A stretch of DNA of 64,000 bases, from assembly GCF_025950235.1 (NCBI RefSeq), contig NZ_JAPDDT010000002.1, forward strand, positions 310,001 through 374,000, in the 5' to 3' direction. The stretch is from Luteolibacter arcticus (GTDB taxonomy: Bacteria > Verrucomicrobiota > Verrucomicrobiia > Verrucomicrobiales > Akkermansiaceae). Below, piece after piece: positions 46,604 through 55,500 of this stretch (its first letter is position 1; each line of letters opens with the position of its first letter). Under the pieces are notes generated by a model that saw only the letters and a list, made by a program, of their open reading frames with translations, was not told the origin of the DNA and made no database searches. A program made the position numbers and the translations under genes.

Positions 46604-48316
46604 GTGGACCACGGAATAGTCACTGACATCGCGACGTGCATCATCGCCGCCTGGGTGGTGGGGGTGGTTTGCCGGGTGGTGCGGCAGCCGTTGCTGATCG
46701 CGTATTTGGTGGCGGGGTTTGCGATCGGGCCGAATGGGTTGCGCTTCATCACGGATCCGGAGTCGATCCGGACGATGTCCGAGATCGGGTTGGCGCTGCT
46801 GCTGTTCATGATCGGGCTGGAGATGGACCTGAAGAAGATGCTGGGGTCCGGGCGGGCGATCACGGTGACGGCGCTGGTTCAGATCATCGGCGGCGTGGCC
46901 TTGGGGTGGCTGCTTTTCGGCTGGCTGGGCCCGGCGGCGACGAAGCTGGAGGCCCTCTACCTCGCGGTGGCAGCGGCGATGAGCAGCACGGTCATCATCG
47001 TGAAGCTGCTGCACGACAAGCGGGAGCTGGAGACCCTCGCCGGGCGCATCACGATCGGCATTCTGGTCCTGCAGGACGTCTTCGTGATCCTGTTCCTCGC
47101 CGTCCAGCCGAGCCTCAAGGATCCGGCGTTGGCACCCCTGGCCTTGGCGTTTGGCAAGGTGCTGCTGCTGGTGGGCGTGGCCTACACCGTCAGCCGCTTC
47201 GTGCTGCCGCCGGTCTTCAAGCTGGTGGCGCGGCAACCGGAGCTGGTGTTGGTGGGCGCGCTGGCGTGGTGCTTCGCGTTGGCCGGCTTCGCGAGCTACC
47301 TTCACCTGTCGCGGGAAATGGGCGCACTGCTTGCCGGCGTGTTGCTGTCCACCTTCCCCTACACGCTCGATGTGGTGGCGAAGGTCACCAGCATCCGCGA
47401 TTTCTTCGTCACCCTGTTCTTCGTCTCGCTCGGCATGATCATCCCCCTGCCGACGTGGGACTACCTGCTGTGGATGCTGGTCTTCAGCGCGGTGCTGGTT
47501 GCCACCCGGCTGCTGAGCGTGACCCCGGTGCTCCTGAAGTTGGGCCTCGGGCATCGCATGAGCCTGCTGCCGGCGATCAATCTCAGCCAGCTCAGCGAAC
47601 TCTCGCTGGTGCTGCTGGCGATCGGCAAGGCCAGCGGGGATGTGTCCGACCGCACGATCAGCATCACCGCCTTCGCCTTCGCGTTCCTCGCGGTGGGATC
47701 GACCTATGGGATCCTGCGGAATGATGGCATCGTGCGCACCGTCTCGCCGTGGTTGACGAAATTCGGCATGCCGGACTTGCCCGAGGGCAGTGGTGAAACC
47801 GGCCACGACACTCAGGCGGGGACCATCTTCGTGCTCGGCTTCTCGTGGACCGCGAGTTCCATGGTGGAAGAAATCGAACGCGAGCGGCCGACGCTGCTGC
47901 CGCGGCTCAAGGTGATCGATTTCAATCCCGAAACGGTTGCGAAACTCCGCGCTCGCGGGGTGTCGGTCGTCTATGGCGACGTCAGCCAGCGCGACGTGCT
48001 GGAGCACGCGGGCATCGCGGAGGCGGAGGTGATCGTCTGTTCGCTTTCCGACAGCGTGCTGCGCGGTGCGAGCAATCTCCGGATGCTCCGGCAAGTGCGC
48101 GCCCTCAGCGAGCGCGCCGAGATCATCGTGCACGCCGAGCGTCTCGACGATGCCGCGGGCCTTTACGCCGCGGGGGCCAGTTACGTGGTCACGCCCCGGC
48201 TGTTGGAAGCCCGCGAGCTGCTCGAAGTGCTCGATGCGGTGGACAACCACCTCATCGCCGAAAAGACCTGTGAACAGCTTGCGCGCTTGGAAAATCGCAG
48301 TGAAGTGATTCCCTGA
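46604..48316 (+). CDS. monovalent cation:proton antiporter of the KefB/CPA2 family with TrkA-N-like domain
   Basis: 570-aa integral membrane protein beginning at GTG 46604. About twelve hydrophobic segments carry CPA2 signatures: QPLLIAYLVAGFAIGPNGL, MSEIGLALLLFMIGLEMDLK, AAAMSSTVIIVKLLHDK, LSREMGALLAGVLLSTFPY and NLSQLSELSLVLLAIGKASG. From ~405 a cytosolic TrkA-N/RCK-like domain follows (IFVLGFSWTASSMVEEIE ... LKVIDFNPETVAKLRARGVS, VYGDVSQRDVLEHAGI). The first nucleotide-binding loop reads GFSWTAS rather than GxGxxG, so ligand binding may differ. It probably mediates K+ or Na+ efflux in exchange for protons. The metallophosphoesterase starts 17 bp downstream. Confidence 0.92.
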   Translation: MDHGIVTDIATCIIAAWVVGVVCRVVRQPLLIAYLVAGFAIGPNGLRFITDPESIRTMSEIGLALLLFMIGLEMDLKKMLGSGRAITVTALVQIIGGVALGWLLFGWLGPAATKLEALYLAVAAAMSSTVIIVKLLHDKRELETLAGRITIGILVLQDVFVILFLAVQPSLKDPALAPLALAFGKVLLLVGVAYTVSRFVLPPVFKLVARQPELVLVGALAWCFALAGFASYLHLSREMGALLAGVLLSTFPYTLDVVAKVTSIRDFFVTLFFVSLGMIIPLPTWDYLLWMLVFSAVLVATRLLSVTPVLLKLGLGHRMSLLPAINLSQLSELSLVLLAIGKASGDVSDRTISITAFAFAFLAVGSTYGILRNDGIVRTVSPWLTKFGMPDLPEGSGETGHDTQAGTIFVLGFSWTASSMVEEIERERPTLLPRLKVIDFNPETVAKLRARGVSVVYGDVSQRDVLEHAGIAEAEVIVCSLSDSVLRGASNLRMLRQVRALSERAEIIVHAERLDDAAGLYAAGASYVVTPRLLEARELLEVLDAVDNHLIAEKTCEQLARLENRSEVIP

Positions 48317-48333
48317 TCCCCCTCCTCCTTGCT

Positions 48334-49053
48334 GTGAAAATCCTCTTCGCCGCCGACCTGCACTACGCGCTCAAGCAGTTCGACTGGCTTGCCGCGAATG
48401 CCGGGGAGTGCGACGCGCTGATCATCGGCGGCGACTTGCTGGATCTTGGCGGGAACCTCGACACCGACCTCCAGGTGGTGGTGGTGGAGAAGTATCTCCA
48501 CAAGCTCAGCAAGCTCACCCGTGTGATCGTCAGCTCCGGCAATCACGACGGCGACCATCGCGATGAAAACGGGGAGTCACGCGCGCGCTGGATTGGCGAG
48601 ATGAAGGACGATCGCCTGCACGTCGATGGCGACTCGCTCGATGTGGCCGGCATGCGCATCACCGTGTGCCCATGGTGGGATGGTCCGGTGACGCGGGCGG
48701 AGGTGGAGCAGCAGTTGATCGCCGCCATGCCGCCGGCGGGAACGCCGTGGCTGTGGGTCTATCATGCCGCACCGGAGGGACCGCTGAGTTGGACCGGGAA
48801 GGAATTCATCGGTGACGCGACCTTAACCGCATGGATCGCCCGGTTCTCGCCGCGCATCGTGATGTCGGGGCATATCCACAATGCTCCCTTCTACGCGCAG
48901 GGCTCGTGGATTGACCGGATCGGCGAGACGTGGGCCTTCAATCCGGGGCGACAGATCGGAGGGTGTCCGGCGGTGCTGCGGTTCGACTTGGACCGGCAAG
49001 AGGTGGCCTGGCACTCGCAGGAGGGGGTGGAGGAGCGGAGCTTGGTGGGGTAG
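48334..49053 (+). CDS. calcineurin-like metallophosphoesterase
   Basis: 239-aa protein from GTG 48334, preceded by the pyrimidine tract CCCCCTCCTCCTT instead of a Shine-Dalgarno. All five metallophosphoesterase blocks are visible: D-L-H at the start (FAADLHYAL), GGDLLD, the SSGNHDGD block, YHAAPE and MSGHIHNAPF, giving the residues for a two-metal centre. No signal peptide or membrane segment, so cytosolic. Substrate unknown. The close spacing suggests co-transcription with the antiporter. Confidence 0.92.
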   Translation: MKILFAADLHYALKQFDWLAANAGECDALIIGGDLLDLGGNLDTDLQVVVVEKYLHKLSKLTRVIVSSGNHDGDHRDENGESRARWIGEMKDDRLHVDGDSLDVAGMRITVCPWWDGPVTRAEVEQQLIAAMPPAGTPWLWVYHAAPEGPLSWTGKEFIGDATLTAWIARFSPRIVMSGHIHNAPFYAQGSWIDRIGETWAFNPGRQIGGCPAVLRFDLDRQEVAWHSQEGVEERSLVG

Positions 49054-49060
49054 GTGTTCG

Positions 49061-49247
49061 CGTAGGCGCACTGGTGACAGTGCGGAGCGGTTCCTGAAAG
49101 CGGACTGCTCACGTGCTTCCGCGTTGTCACCAACGCGCCTACCGAGGTATGGAATGCCTTTGGCGTAGGCGCACTGGTGACAGTGCGGAGCGGTTCCTGA
49201 AAGCGGACTGCGCACGTGCTTCCGCGTTGTCACCAACGCGCCTACGG
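49061..49247. repeat. tandemly duplicated REPIN-like element (two ~83-bp copies)
   Basis: Copies at 49061-49143 and 49163-49247 are essentially identical over ~82 bp (one change noted: CTGCTCACG versus CTGCGCACG). Each starts CGTAGGCGCACTGGTGACA and ends TGTCACCAACGCGCCTAC, so the ends are inverted repeats and each copy is a REP-spacer-REP unit. They fill the gap between convergent genes and may also serve as a transcription barrier. Confidence 0.88.
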
Positions 49248-49264
49248 AAAGACGATGCTCATTC

Positions 49265-49720
49265 TCAACTCTTCGCCCGGCGTTTCGGCTGGCGGTGCAT
49301 CAGGGTGCTCAGAACGTCATCCACCATCCCGATGTGGTCGTGGCCGTCGTATTGATGCTTAACGTCCACGAGGTAGCGGTTGAGCGCGTCGATGCGGTGC
49401 GCCAGCAGCTCCGCGATATGGAGGCAGGCGGCCGGTGAAGAGGCGAGAAACGCGCGCGGTTCATCGACGGAGGTGATTCGCGACGGAACCAGCGTCCGCA
49501 CGCTGGCGGTGCAGGGTCCGCCTAGGAGCAGGGACATCTCCCCGAAGACAGCACCGCTTTCAGAGATCTTCGCGACGCGGACATCATCGCGCAGGACTTC
49601 CACTTCCCCTTCCAGCAGGACGTAGAGGGCGGCGCAGGGATCGTCTTGCTGCAGAATGAACTCACCCGCCGCGAGTTCGCGGACCGGATGGCCGGCGATG
49701 ATGTCGAGGAACGGGTTCAT
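49265..49720 (-). CDS. cyclic-nucleotide-binding domain protein
   Basis: 151-aa single-domain protein; ATG 49720 (MNPFLDIIAGHPV) is preferred over 49738. It shows the cNMP-binding jelly roll: ELAAGEFILQQDDPCAALYV, LLEGEVEVLRDDVRVAKI and the phosphate-binding cassette GAVFGEMSLLLGGPCTASVR. The Arg contacting the cyclic phosphate is plausibly the one in TASVR. There is no DNA-binding helix-turn-helix, so it is not a CRP-type regulator; the C-terminal helix HIAELLAHRIDALNRYLV may dimerise. It is the last gene of the four-gene minus-strand group. Confidence 0.87.
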   Translation of the reverse strand: MNPFLDIIAGHPVRELAAGEFILQQDDPCAALYVLLEGEVEVLRDDVRVAKISESGAVFGEMSLLLGGPCTASVRTLVPSRITSVDEPRAFLASSPAACLHIAELLAHRIDALNRYLVDVKHQYDGHDHIGMVDDVLSTLMHRQPKRRAKS

Positions 49721-49757
49721 CGCTGGAAAACGGAGCAAATCCGGGGCCAGACTTCCG

Positions 49758-50114
49758 TCAAACGGGAAGCCATCCCTTCACCATCACGATCACGAAGATG
49801 ACCTTGCAACTGAGGTGCAGTGCCTGGTCGGTGGCATAACCGTAAAGTCCTTCGCCCTTGCCGAGATCGATCAGCCAGTGGAGCACCAGTTCCGCCACGG
49901 CGATGATGGCGCTACCCGAGACGATCCAGACCCCGCCCGCGTGAATGAGCGAGTGGGCCGTAAGGGAGATCAGCCACTCGGAAAGATTCTTCGCTTCCCT
50001 GCGCTGCTTGGTGCGGGCCAAGTAGTCGCCCTGAAGGGGAAAGTCCGCTAGCGCGTGCGATATGGCGAACGCGAAGAACAGGGCGAGCGGACCGCTCTGG
50101 AGAAGGATGCTCAC
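49758..50114 (-). CDS. DUF3307-family membrane protein
   Basis: 118-aa protein with the DUF3307 layout: AISHALADFPLQGDYLARTK near the N-terminus, a central LISLTAHSLIHAGGVWIV, then VLHWLIDLGKG and ATDQALHLSCKVIFVIVMV. About four hydrophobic segments with conserved His/Asp residues (H..ADF, H...H, HWLID, DQ..HL) within or beside membranes. Function unknown. Its ATG overlaps the stop of the upstream cNMP-binding gene by four bases, so the two are translationally coupled. Confidence 0.85.
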   Translation of the reverse strand: MSILLQSGPLALFFAFAISHALADFPLQGDYLARTKQRREAKNLSEWLISLTAHSLIHAGGVWIVSGSAIIAVAELVLHWLIDLGKGEGLYGYATDQALHLSCKVIFVIVMVKGWLPV

Positions 50115-50599
50115 GCCGTCGGTCTCCAGAAGCTGTGCAGTGCTGACTTTTCTTCGGATTCGGCAAGCTTGGCGTTCATGGCCCGGATCCGCTTTCCTTC
50201 GAGACGGAGCAGGCCCTTCATGAACTCGATCCCCCCCACGGGATCATCCTGGAAGAAGCCCTGCAATTCGGCTTCCGAGATCTGCCAGATCAGGCACTCG
50301 CTGCGGGCGATCACCGAGGCACTGGCAGTGCCCGGATCGAAGATATTGACCTCGCCGAGCGAATCACCGGCTCCGAGGCTCGCGACCAACAGATTCCGGC
50401 CGCCGGCGTGGGATACCACATGCAGCATGCCGGACAGGATCAGGTAAAGGTTTGGCTGCGGCTTGTCTTCTTCGATCAGCGATTCGCCATCGTGGGGACG
50501 GACGAACTTTCCGAAGGATGCGAGAAACTCGCGGTGGGAGGAATCCATGTCGGCGAGGAAGCCGATGGCGGGCAGTTCCGGAAGGGGAGACGAACTCAT
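50111..50599 (-). CDS. cyclic-nucleotide-binding domain protein
   Basis: 162-aa protein from ATG 50599 (MSSSPLPELPAIGFLADMDS). The jelly-roll motif set is FVRPHDGESLIEEDKPQPNL, YLILSGMLHVVSHAGGRNLL and LGAGDSLGEVNIFDPGTASA, followed by SVIARSECLIWQIS. The cassette GDSLGEVNIFDPGTASASV keeps the Gly-Glu, but the following Arg position is not obvious, so nucleotide binding is uncertain. The C-terminal helix LLRLEGKRIRAMNAKLAESE is coiled-coil-like. It lies between the glutaminase fusion and the DUF3307 gene. Confidence 0.85.
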   Translation of the reverse strand: MSSSPLPELPAIGFLADMDSSHREFLASFGKFVRPHDGESLIEEDKPQPNLYLILSGMLHVVSHAGGRNLLVASLGAGDSLGEVNIFDPGTASASVIARSECLIWQISEAELQGFFQDDPVGGIEFMKGLLRLEGKRIRAMNAKLAESEEKSALHSFWRPTA

Positions 50600-50655
50600 G
50601 GGAATCGACCGACGTTGGCGGGTTGGGACGCCCACGACTAGCAGGAAATTGCAGG

Positions 50656-52470
50656 TCAGCCGCGCAAGGCGGAGATCTCGATATTCGCCTGTCGCAGGCG
50701 TTCGCAGAGCAGCAGGGCGAATTGGTGAAGGATCTTGGCCTTGAGCGCCGGGTGTTCGCGACCGAGGACGTCGAAGAGCGAGCGCCGGATGACGCGGCAG
50801 GTCACCGGTGCCGTCGTCACGACGTCGGCCGACCGCGGCGAACCATCGAGGAATGCGAGCTCGCCGAAGCTCATGCCGGCGGAAAAGACGTCCAGCCGTT
50901 GATAGCGATTGTTTCCTAACAACAGCCGGACCTCGACCGTGCCGTCGCTGAGCACGAAGAGTTCGTCGGCCGTGCCGCCGGTGTGGATGATGGTTTCACC
51001 GGTGGCGAAGGAACGGTGCTCCATTCGCTCCTCCAGAAGCTGGAGCTCATCTTCATCGCAGGTGGAAAAGAGCGAGCACTTCGAAAGAGCCACCGGTGGG
51101 ACGTCCGGGGTGTGATGCGGCATCACCTTTTCCAACACGGCGTCCTCACAAGCCTCGAGCGCGGCGTCCTCGCTCGGGAAAAGCGCGTCCTCGCCGAGCC
51201 CTGCGACCTCGAGTGCCTTGCCGTGGCGTCCGGCGTGGCAGCACAGCAGCCGCACGCCGGTGTCGTCGAGCTGCTGCCGCACTTCGCGCAGCATCCGCAG
51301 CGAAACCCCGTCCACGGAGAAGACGTTGGCGAAGTTCAGGATCACGTGCTGGCAGTAGGCGGCCTGCTTCACCAGCTCGCGGATGACGGGCTCGAAGGTC
51401 GAGAACAGCAGCGGCCCTTGCAGCTCCATCACGCGGATGCGATCGCCGTAGCTGCGCAGCGCCTTGAATACCGGTGCCGGCAGCCGCCGTCGCGAATTCA
51501 CCTGCGAGGCATTGTAGCTACGGCGCAGTGCCGGCTGCGGCACCGCGCTGGGGTTGAACATGTGCAGTGCCAGCTCGCGGGCGAGATCCATGCAGACCTT
51601 GATGCCGCGGACGCTGTTGCCCTGGTCATCGAGCGGCGGGGAAAAGACACCGATGCCGAGCTGACCCGGCAGCACCGCGAGGATGCCACCGCCGACCCCG
51701 CTCTTCGCCGGCAGGCCGACCCGATAGATCCACTCCCCGGACCAATCGTACATCCCGCAGCTCGCCATCACGCCGAGCACGTTGTCCACATACTCGTGAG
51801 CGATCGCCCGCTCGCCGGTGACGGGATTGCAACCTTGGTTGGCAAGCGTGGCCGCCATCACTGCAAGGTCGGCACAATTCACGCGCAGCGAGCACTGCTG
51901 GAAATAGGTCTCCAAGATATCGCGGGGCTCTTCCTCGATGATGTCGAAATTCCGCAGCATCCAGCCGATCGCCCGGTTGCGGTGGCCGGTTTGGCTTTCT
52001 GAGCGATAGACGTCCTCGTCGATGTCGAGCTGACCGATCGCGCAGCGTGAGAGATACTCGCGGATCCGGTCGATGCGGGTTTGACCGTCCTTCTTCAGGA
52101 CCTGCCCGCAGGTGGCGATCGCGCCGGCGTTGATCATCGGGTTGAACGGCGCGCCGTTGCCGGGCTTCAAGCTGATGGCATTGAAGGCATCGCCCGATGG
52201 CTCCACGCCGATCCGCGAAGTCACATGGTCCTCGCCGCGGTCTTCCAAGGCCAAGCCATAGGACAGCGCCTTGGAGATCGATTGGATGGTGAACTTGTGT
52301 CGCGTGTCGCCGACCTCGTAGAGATGCCCGTCCCGGGTCGCGATGCAGATTCCGAAGAGCTTCGGATCGACTTTGGCGAGCTCGGGGATGTAGTCCGCTA
52401 CCTTGCCGTCGTGGAGAGACGCATACCGCTGATGGAGGTTCTTAAGGACTTGGGTTACGGGGGATTTCAT
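50656..52470 (-). CDS. glsA: glutaminase A fused to STAS and cNMP-binding domains
   Basis: 604-aa protein from ATG 52470. Residues 1-~310 are a serine-dependent glutaminase (glutamine to glutamate and ammonia): QSISK places the catalytic Ser/Lys pair at 64/67; other motifs are NPMINAGAI, RNRAIGWMLRNF and the SGVGGGILAVLPGQLGIG wall. Residues ~350-460 are a STAS domain (IRVMELQGPLLFSTFEP ... VILNFANVFSVDGVS). Residues ~480-604 are a cyclic-nucleotide-binding domain with the phosphate-binding cassette SFGELAFLDGSPRSADV, including the conserved Arg. Stand-alone GlsA is ~310 aa, so the C-terminal half is a regulatory addition. Activity may be allosterically set by cAMP or partner binding; this is inferred. 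It heads the four-gene cNMP group. Confidence 0.93.
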   Translation of the reverse strand: MKSPVTQVLKNLHQRYASLHDGKVADYIPELAKVDPKLFGICIATRDGHLYEVGDTRHKFTIQSISKALSYGLALEDRGEDHVTSRIGVEPSGDAFNAISLKPGNGAPFNPMINAGAIATCGQVLKKDGQTRIDRIREYLSRCAIGQLDIDEDVYRSESQTGHRNRAIGWMLRNFDIIEEEPRDILETYFQQCSLRVNCADLAVMAATLANQGCNPVTGERAIAHEYVDNVLGVMASCGMYDWSGEWIYRVGLPAKSGVGGGILAVLPGQLGIGVFSPPLDDQGNSVRGIKVCMDLARELALHMFNPSAVPQPALRRSYNASQVNSRRRLPAPVFKALRSYGDRIRVMELQGPLLFSTFEPVIRELVKQAAYCQHVILNFANVFSVDGVSLRMLREVRQQLDDTGVRLLCCHAGRHGKALEVAGLGEDALFPSEDAALEACEDAVLEKVMPHHTPDVPPVALSKCSLFSTCDEDELQLLEERMEHRSFATGETIIHTGGTADELFVLSDGTVEVRLLLGNNRYQRLDVFSAGMSFGELAFLDGSPRSADVVTTAPVTCRVIRRSLFDVLGREHPALKAKILHQFALLLCERLRQANIEISALRG

Positions 52471-52561
52471 GCGATGGGTCGGCTGCCAAGAGCAGGTGGG
52501 ATACCCATTCGCCAGCGCCGGGCCAAAAATCGGCAAACCCGGTTGGCGAATCCCGTCATCG

Positions 52562-55500
52562 TCACGGTAACAAGAGTTCCACCGTCACCCGGTAGAAGGC
52601 CCGGTCGCCACTCAATGCAGGATCGGTAAGGTTAATATCGCCGTTCAGCAGGGCGGGACCGGAGGTGGCGACGTCTTGCCAAAGCCCCGCGGCGGGATCG
52701 GCACAGCGTTCGAGCGTGTAGAGCCGGCCAAGCTTGCCGGGCACGACCACCGAGAAGGTCGTATCCGTTTTTGTCGCCGCACTTACACGGAAGACATCGG
52801 TGGGGTCATTCGGATCGGTGCCCGCCGTGTATTCGTCGATGTTGATGATGCCGTCGCCGTCGGGATCCTGGCTGTCGGAGCCGGTGCCGGCATTGGTCGA
52901 CGAACCGAAGTTGGTCGTGCGCCAGAGGGCGAGCGCGGAGACCGCGGGCTGATAGGTCACCGTCACCGTGAGCAGGTTGTTCGCCAGCACCGCGACGGTC
53001 TGTTGCGGCGGAGCCACGAAACCGGGCAGCGCCTTGAACTCGAGCGCGTAGTTGCCCGCGGTCAGGTTGTTCTTGCGGGCACTGGAAATGACGAAGCTCG
53101 AATCGGTGCCGAGCTTCCACAGCGCCCCGGCCAGTCTGGCCTCGGCTGGCTCCAGGATCACGGTGAGCGCGCCGCGGTTCGTGGTGGTGGAGACCGCGGT
53201 GTAGCTGGTCAGCGAGATGCCGCCGGAGGTATTGTTGTCGCCGGTGTTCGCCGTGATCTCGGCACGACCGAAGAGATCGATCACCCCGTCATCGATCGCG
53301 CGGACATGATTCTCCGTGTTGTTTCCGCCGAGATAGATGCCGGCCGGGAAGTAGCTTCCGCCGTCGCGTTGGGCGCAGACCGGACCGCCGAGCATCCCGT
53401 TCAGCCCGTAGATCTGGAGGGTGGAGAAGACCCCGCCCGACACCGGCACGTAGGCGGCGGCCTTGGCCCGCGAGGCGTTCATCTTGCCGCGTCCATCGGT
53501 CGAGCCACCCCCGCGCACGGGATAGCCGACCACCGTCTTGAGTGTCGTAGCATCGGCCAGCGGACTCGTCGTCGCATCCGTGGCGAGGAAGCCGGAGTAG
53601 CCGCCGCGACCTGCCTCGCCGAGGAAGTAGAGCGCCGCGACGTCGAGTTTCTGGGATTCCAAGCTCGGCTGTCCCGGTGTGTTATCCACCTCCCGCTGGG
53701 CGGCGTAACCGGTGAAGGCATAGAAACCGCGGGGTGTCATGGGCGCCGGCTCGTGAATCTCCAGCGACCGCTGGAACAACCACTGGGCTCCCGGCACCTG
53801 GGCCAGCGTGACTTCGTCAAAGAGCGCCTGCGCCACGGTAGCGACGACGCGTGGCTTCACGACGAAGCCGCTGAACGAGCCGGAGTCGGTGCGGAATTGG
53901 CCCACATAAGCGTAGGCCAGATTGCGGCGGGTGGAAATGTCGCTGAATGGCAGTTCGCGCAATGAGCTGGATGGGACATCGAGGTCGGGATTGTAGGCGA
54001 AGGCGAACGTGCTCGTTTGGCCATCCGTGATCAGCACCTTCGCCGGAGGTGGTGCATCGAGGTCGAGTGCGGCCTTGAACTCCACCAAGTGATTGCCCGG
54101 GGCGATGCCGGTGAGGGCGTGCCCGGATTCGTACCAAGGACCACCATTGAATCCCAAAAGACGCCACTGCGCCCGCTGCGACAGCGGCACCGTGGTGCCG
54201 GTCCTCGAGGCGGGCTCGAGGAAGACCTGGATAGCACCGCTTTGCGGAGTCGTGGTTTGGAAGTATTCGCGCGTCAGCACCAACCGCGGAGTGCCGCTGA
54301 TCAGGCCGACGAGTTCGCGGCCCGGTTGCAAGCATCCGGGCACCGGGAAGAATTCGATCTCGCGGTCGCCGGTCGCCAATCCCTTCGCGATGGCACCGGA
54401 TGCGCGCCAGTCGATCTCGCCGACGAAGCGCCATTTGCCGGTGCCGAGGGGGATGAGGTTCACTTGAAGCTCACCCGCATGGGCGGTCGCATCGATCTCG
54501 CGCGGGAACTTCTGGAACAGGCCCGCAAGCGCGTCGCTCCGGAAGGTCTTCGTCTCGCCGACTCCGACTGAATTCGGATCGCTGGTGCGGATCGCGATCA
54601 CGCGGTAGTGATAGGTCGTCTGCGGCAGCAGGTCGTCCAGCGAGACACTCACCGGGACGTTGCTATCGCCATTCACCGTGATCTGGGTCGCCCGGATCCG
54701 GTCGGGGAAGGAGATGCCGTCGGTGCCATACTCGAAGAATACATCCGCCGGACCGCCCCGTGCGCGAACCGTGCCGGCCACGCCGATGCCGCTGACTTCC
54801 AGCGGCATCGCGGCACCCGTCGTCGCGAGTGGTGACTGCAGGCCGGTGACGAAGGTGAGGTCCTCGCCGAAGCTGATGCCCACGCTGTTGAAGGCGACCA
54901 CCCGGTAGTGATAGGTCTGGCCCGGCAACAGGCCCGATACCTCGCGAGCCACCGAGGCACCTTCCGTTCCGCTGCCGATGCCACGCGCGGGGGTGCTGCT
55001 TCCGTAGGTGGAAGTCAGGCCATACTCGAAGCGCACGAAGGTCGTCCCTCCCTGTGGATTGACCGTGCCGAGGAGCAGCGCGGTCGAGTCGGTGATGTCG
55101 AGCGCGTCGAGCGTGGTCACGACGGGCGCGGCCGTCGGGATCCCGGTGCCGGACCCACTTTCGCCGACCACGAAGTAGACAAACTCGCCATAGGACGACC
55201 CGAAGGAGCTGCTGCCGATCAGCCGGTAGCTGTAGAGCCCCCCAACGTCCAACCCGGTCACCGTGGCGTCGATGTCCACCACCGCGCTGCCACCGGGAAC
55301 CTGTTGCACCGGCGTGGTTTCAGGGACCCAGGATGGCCCGTCGAACTTCCCGTACTCGAAAAACACCGAGGTAGCCGTGCCGTTCGGATCGACCGCGCCG
55401 ACCAGTTTCACGCTGCCGGTGTCGGTGTCCACGTCGATGGCCTGGCCGGTGGCGAACAGCGGCGGAGCCTGGGTGGTCGTAAAGGTATTGGTAGCTCCGA

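Noticed and set aside
46472..48250. 592-aa open frame antisense to the antiporter
   Set aside because: His/Gln/Arg-rich low-complexity translation; the sense frame has twelve membrane segments and CPA2 motifs.
49061..49247. CRISPR array
   Set aside because: Only two long copies whose whole unit is repeated and whose ends are palindromic; there are no short repeats with unique spacers.
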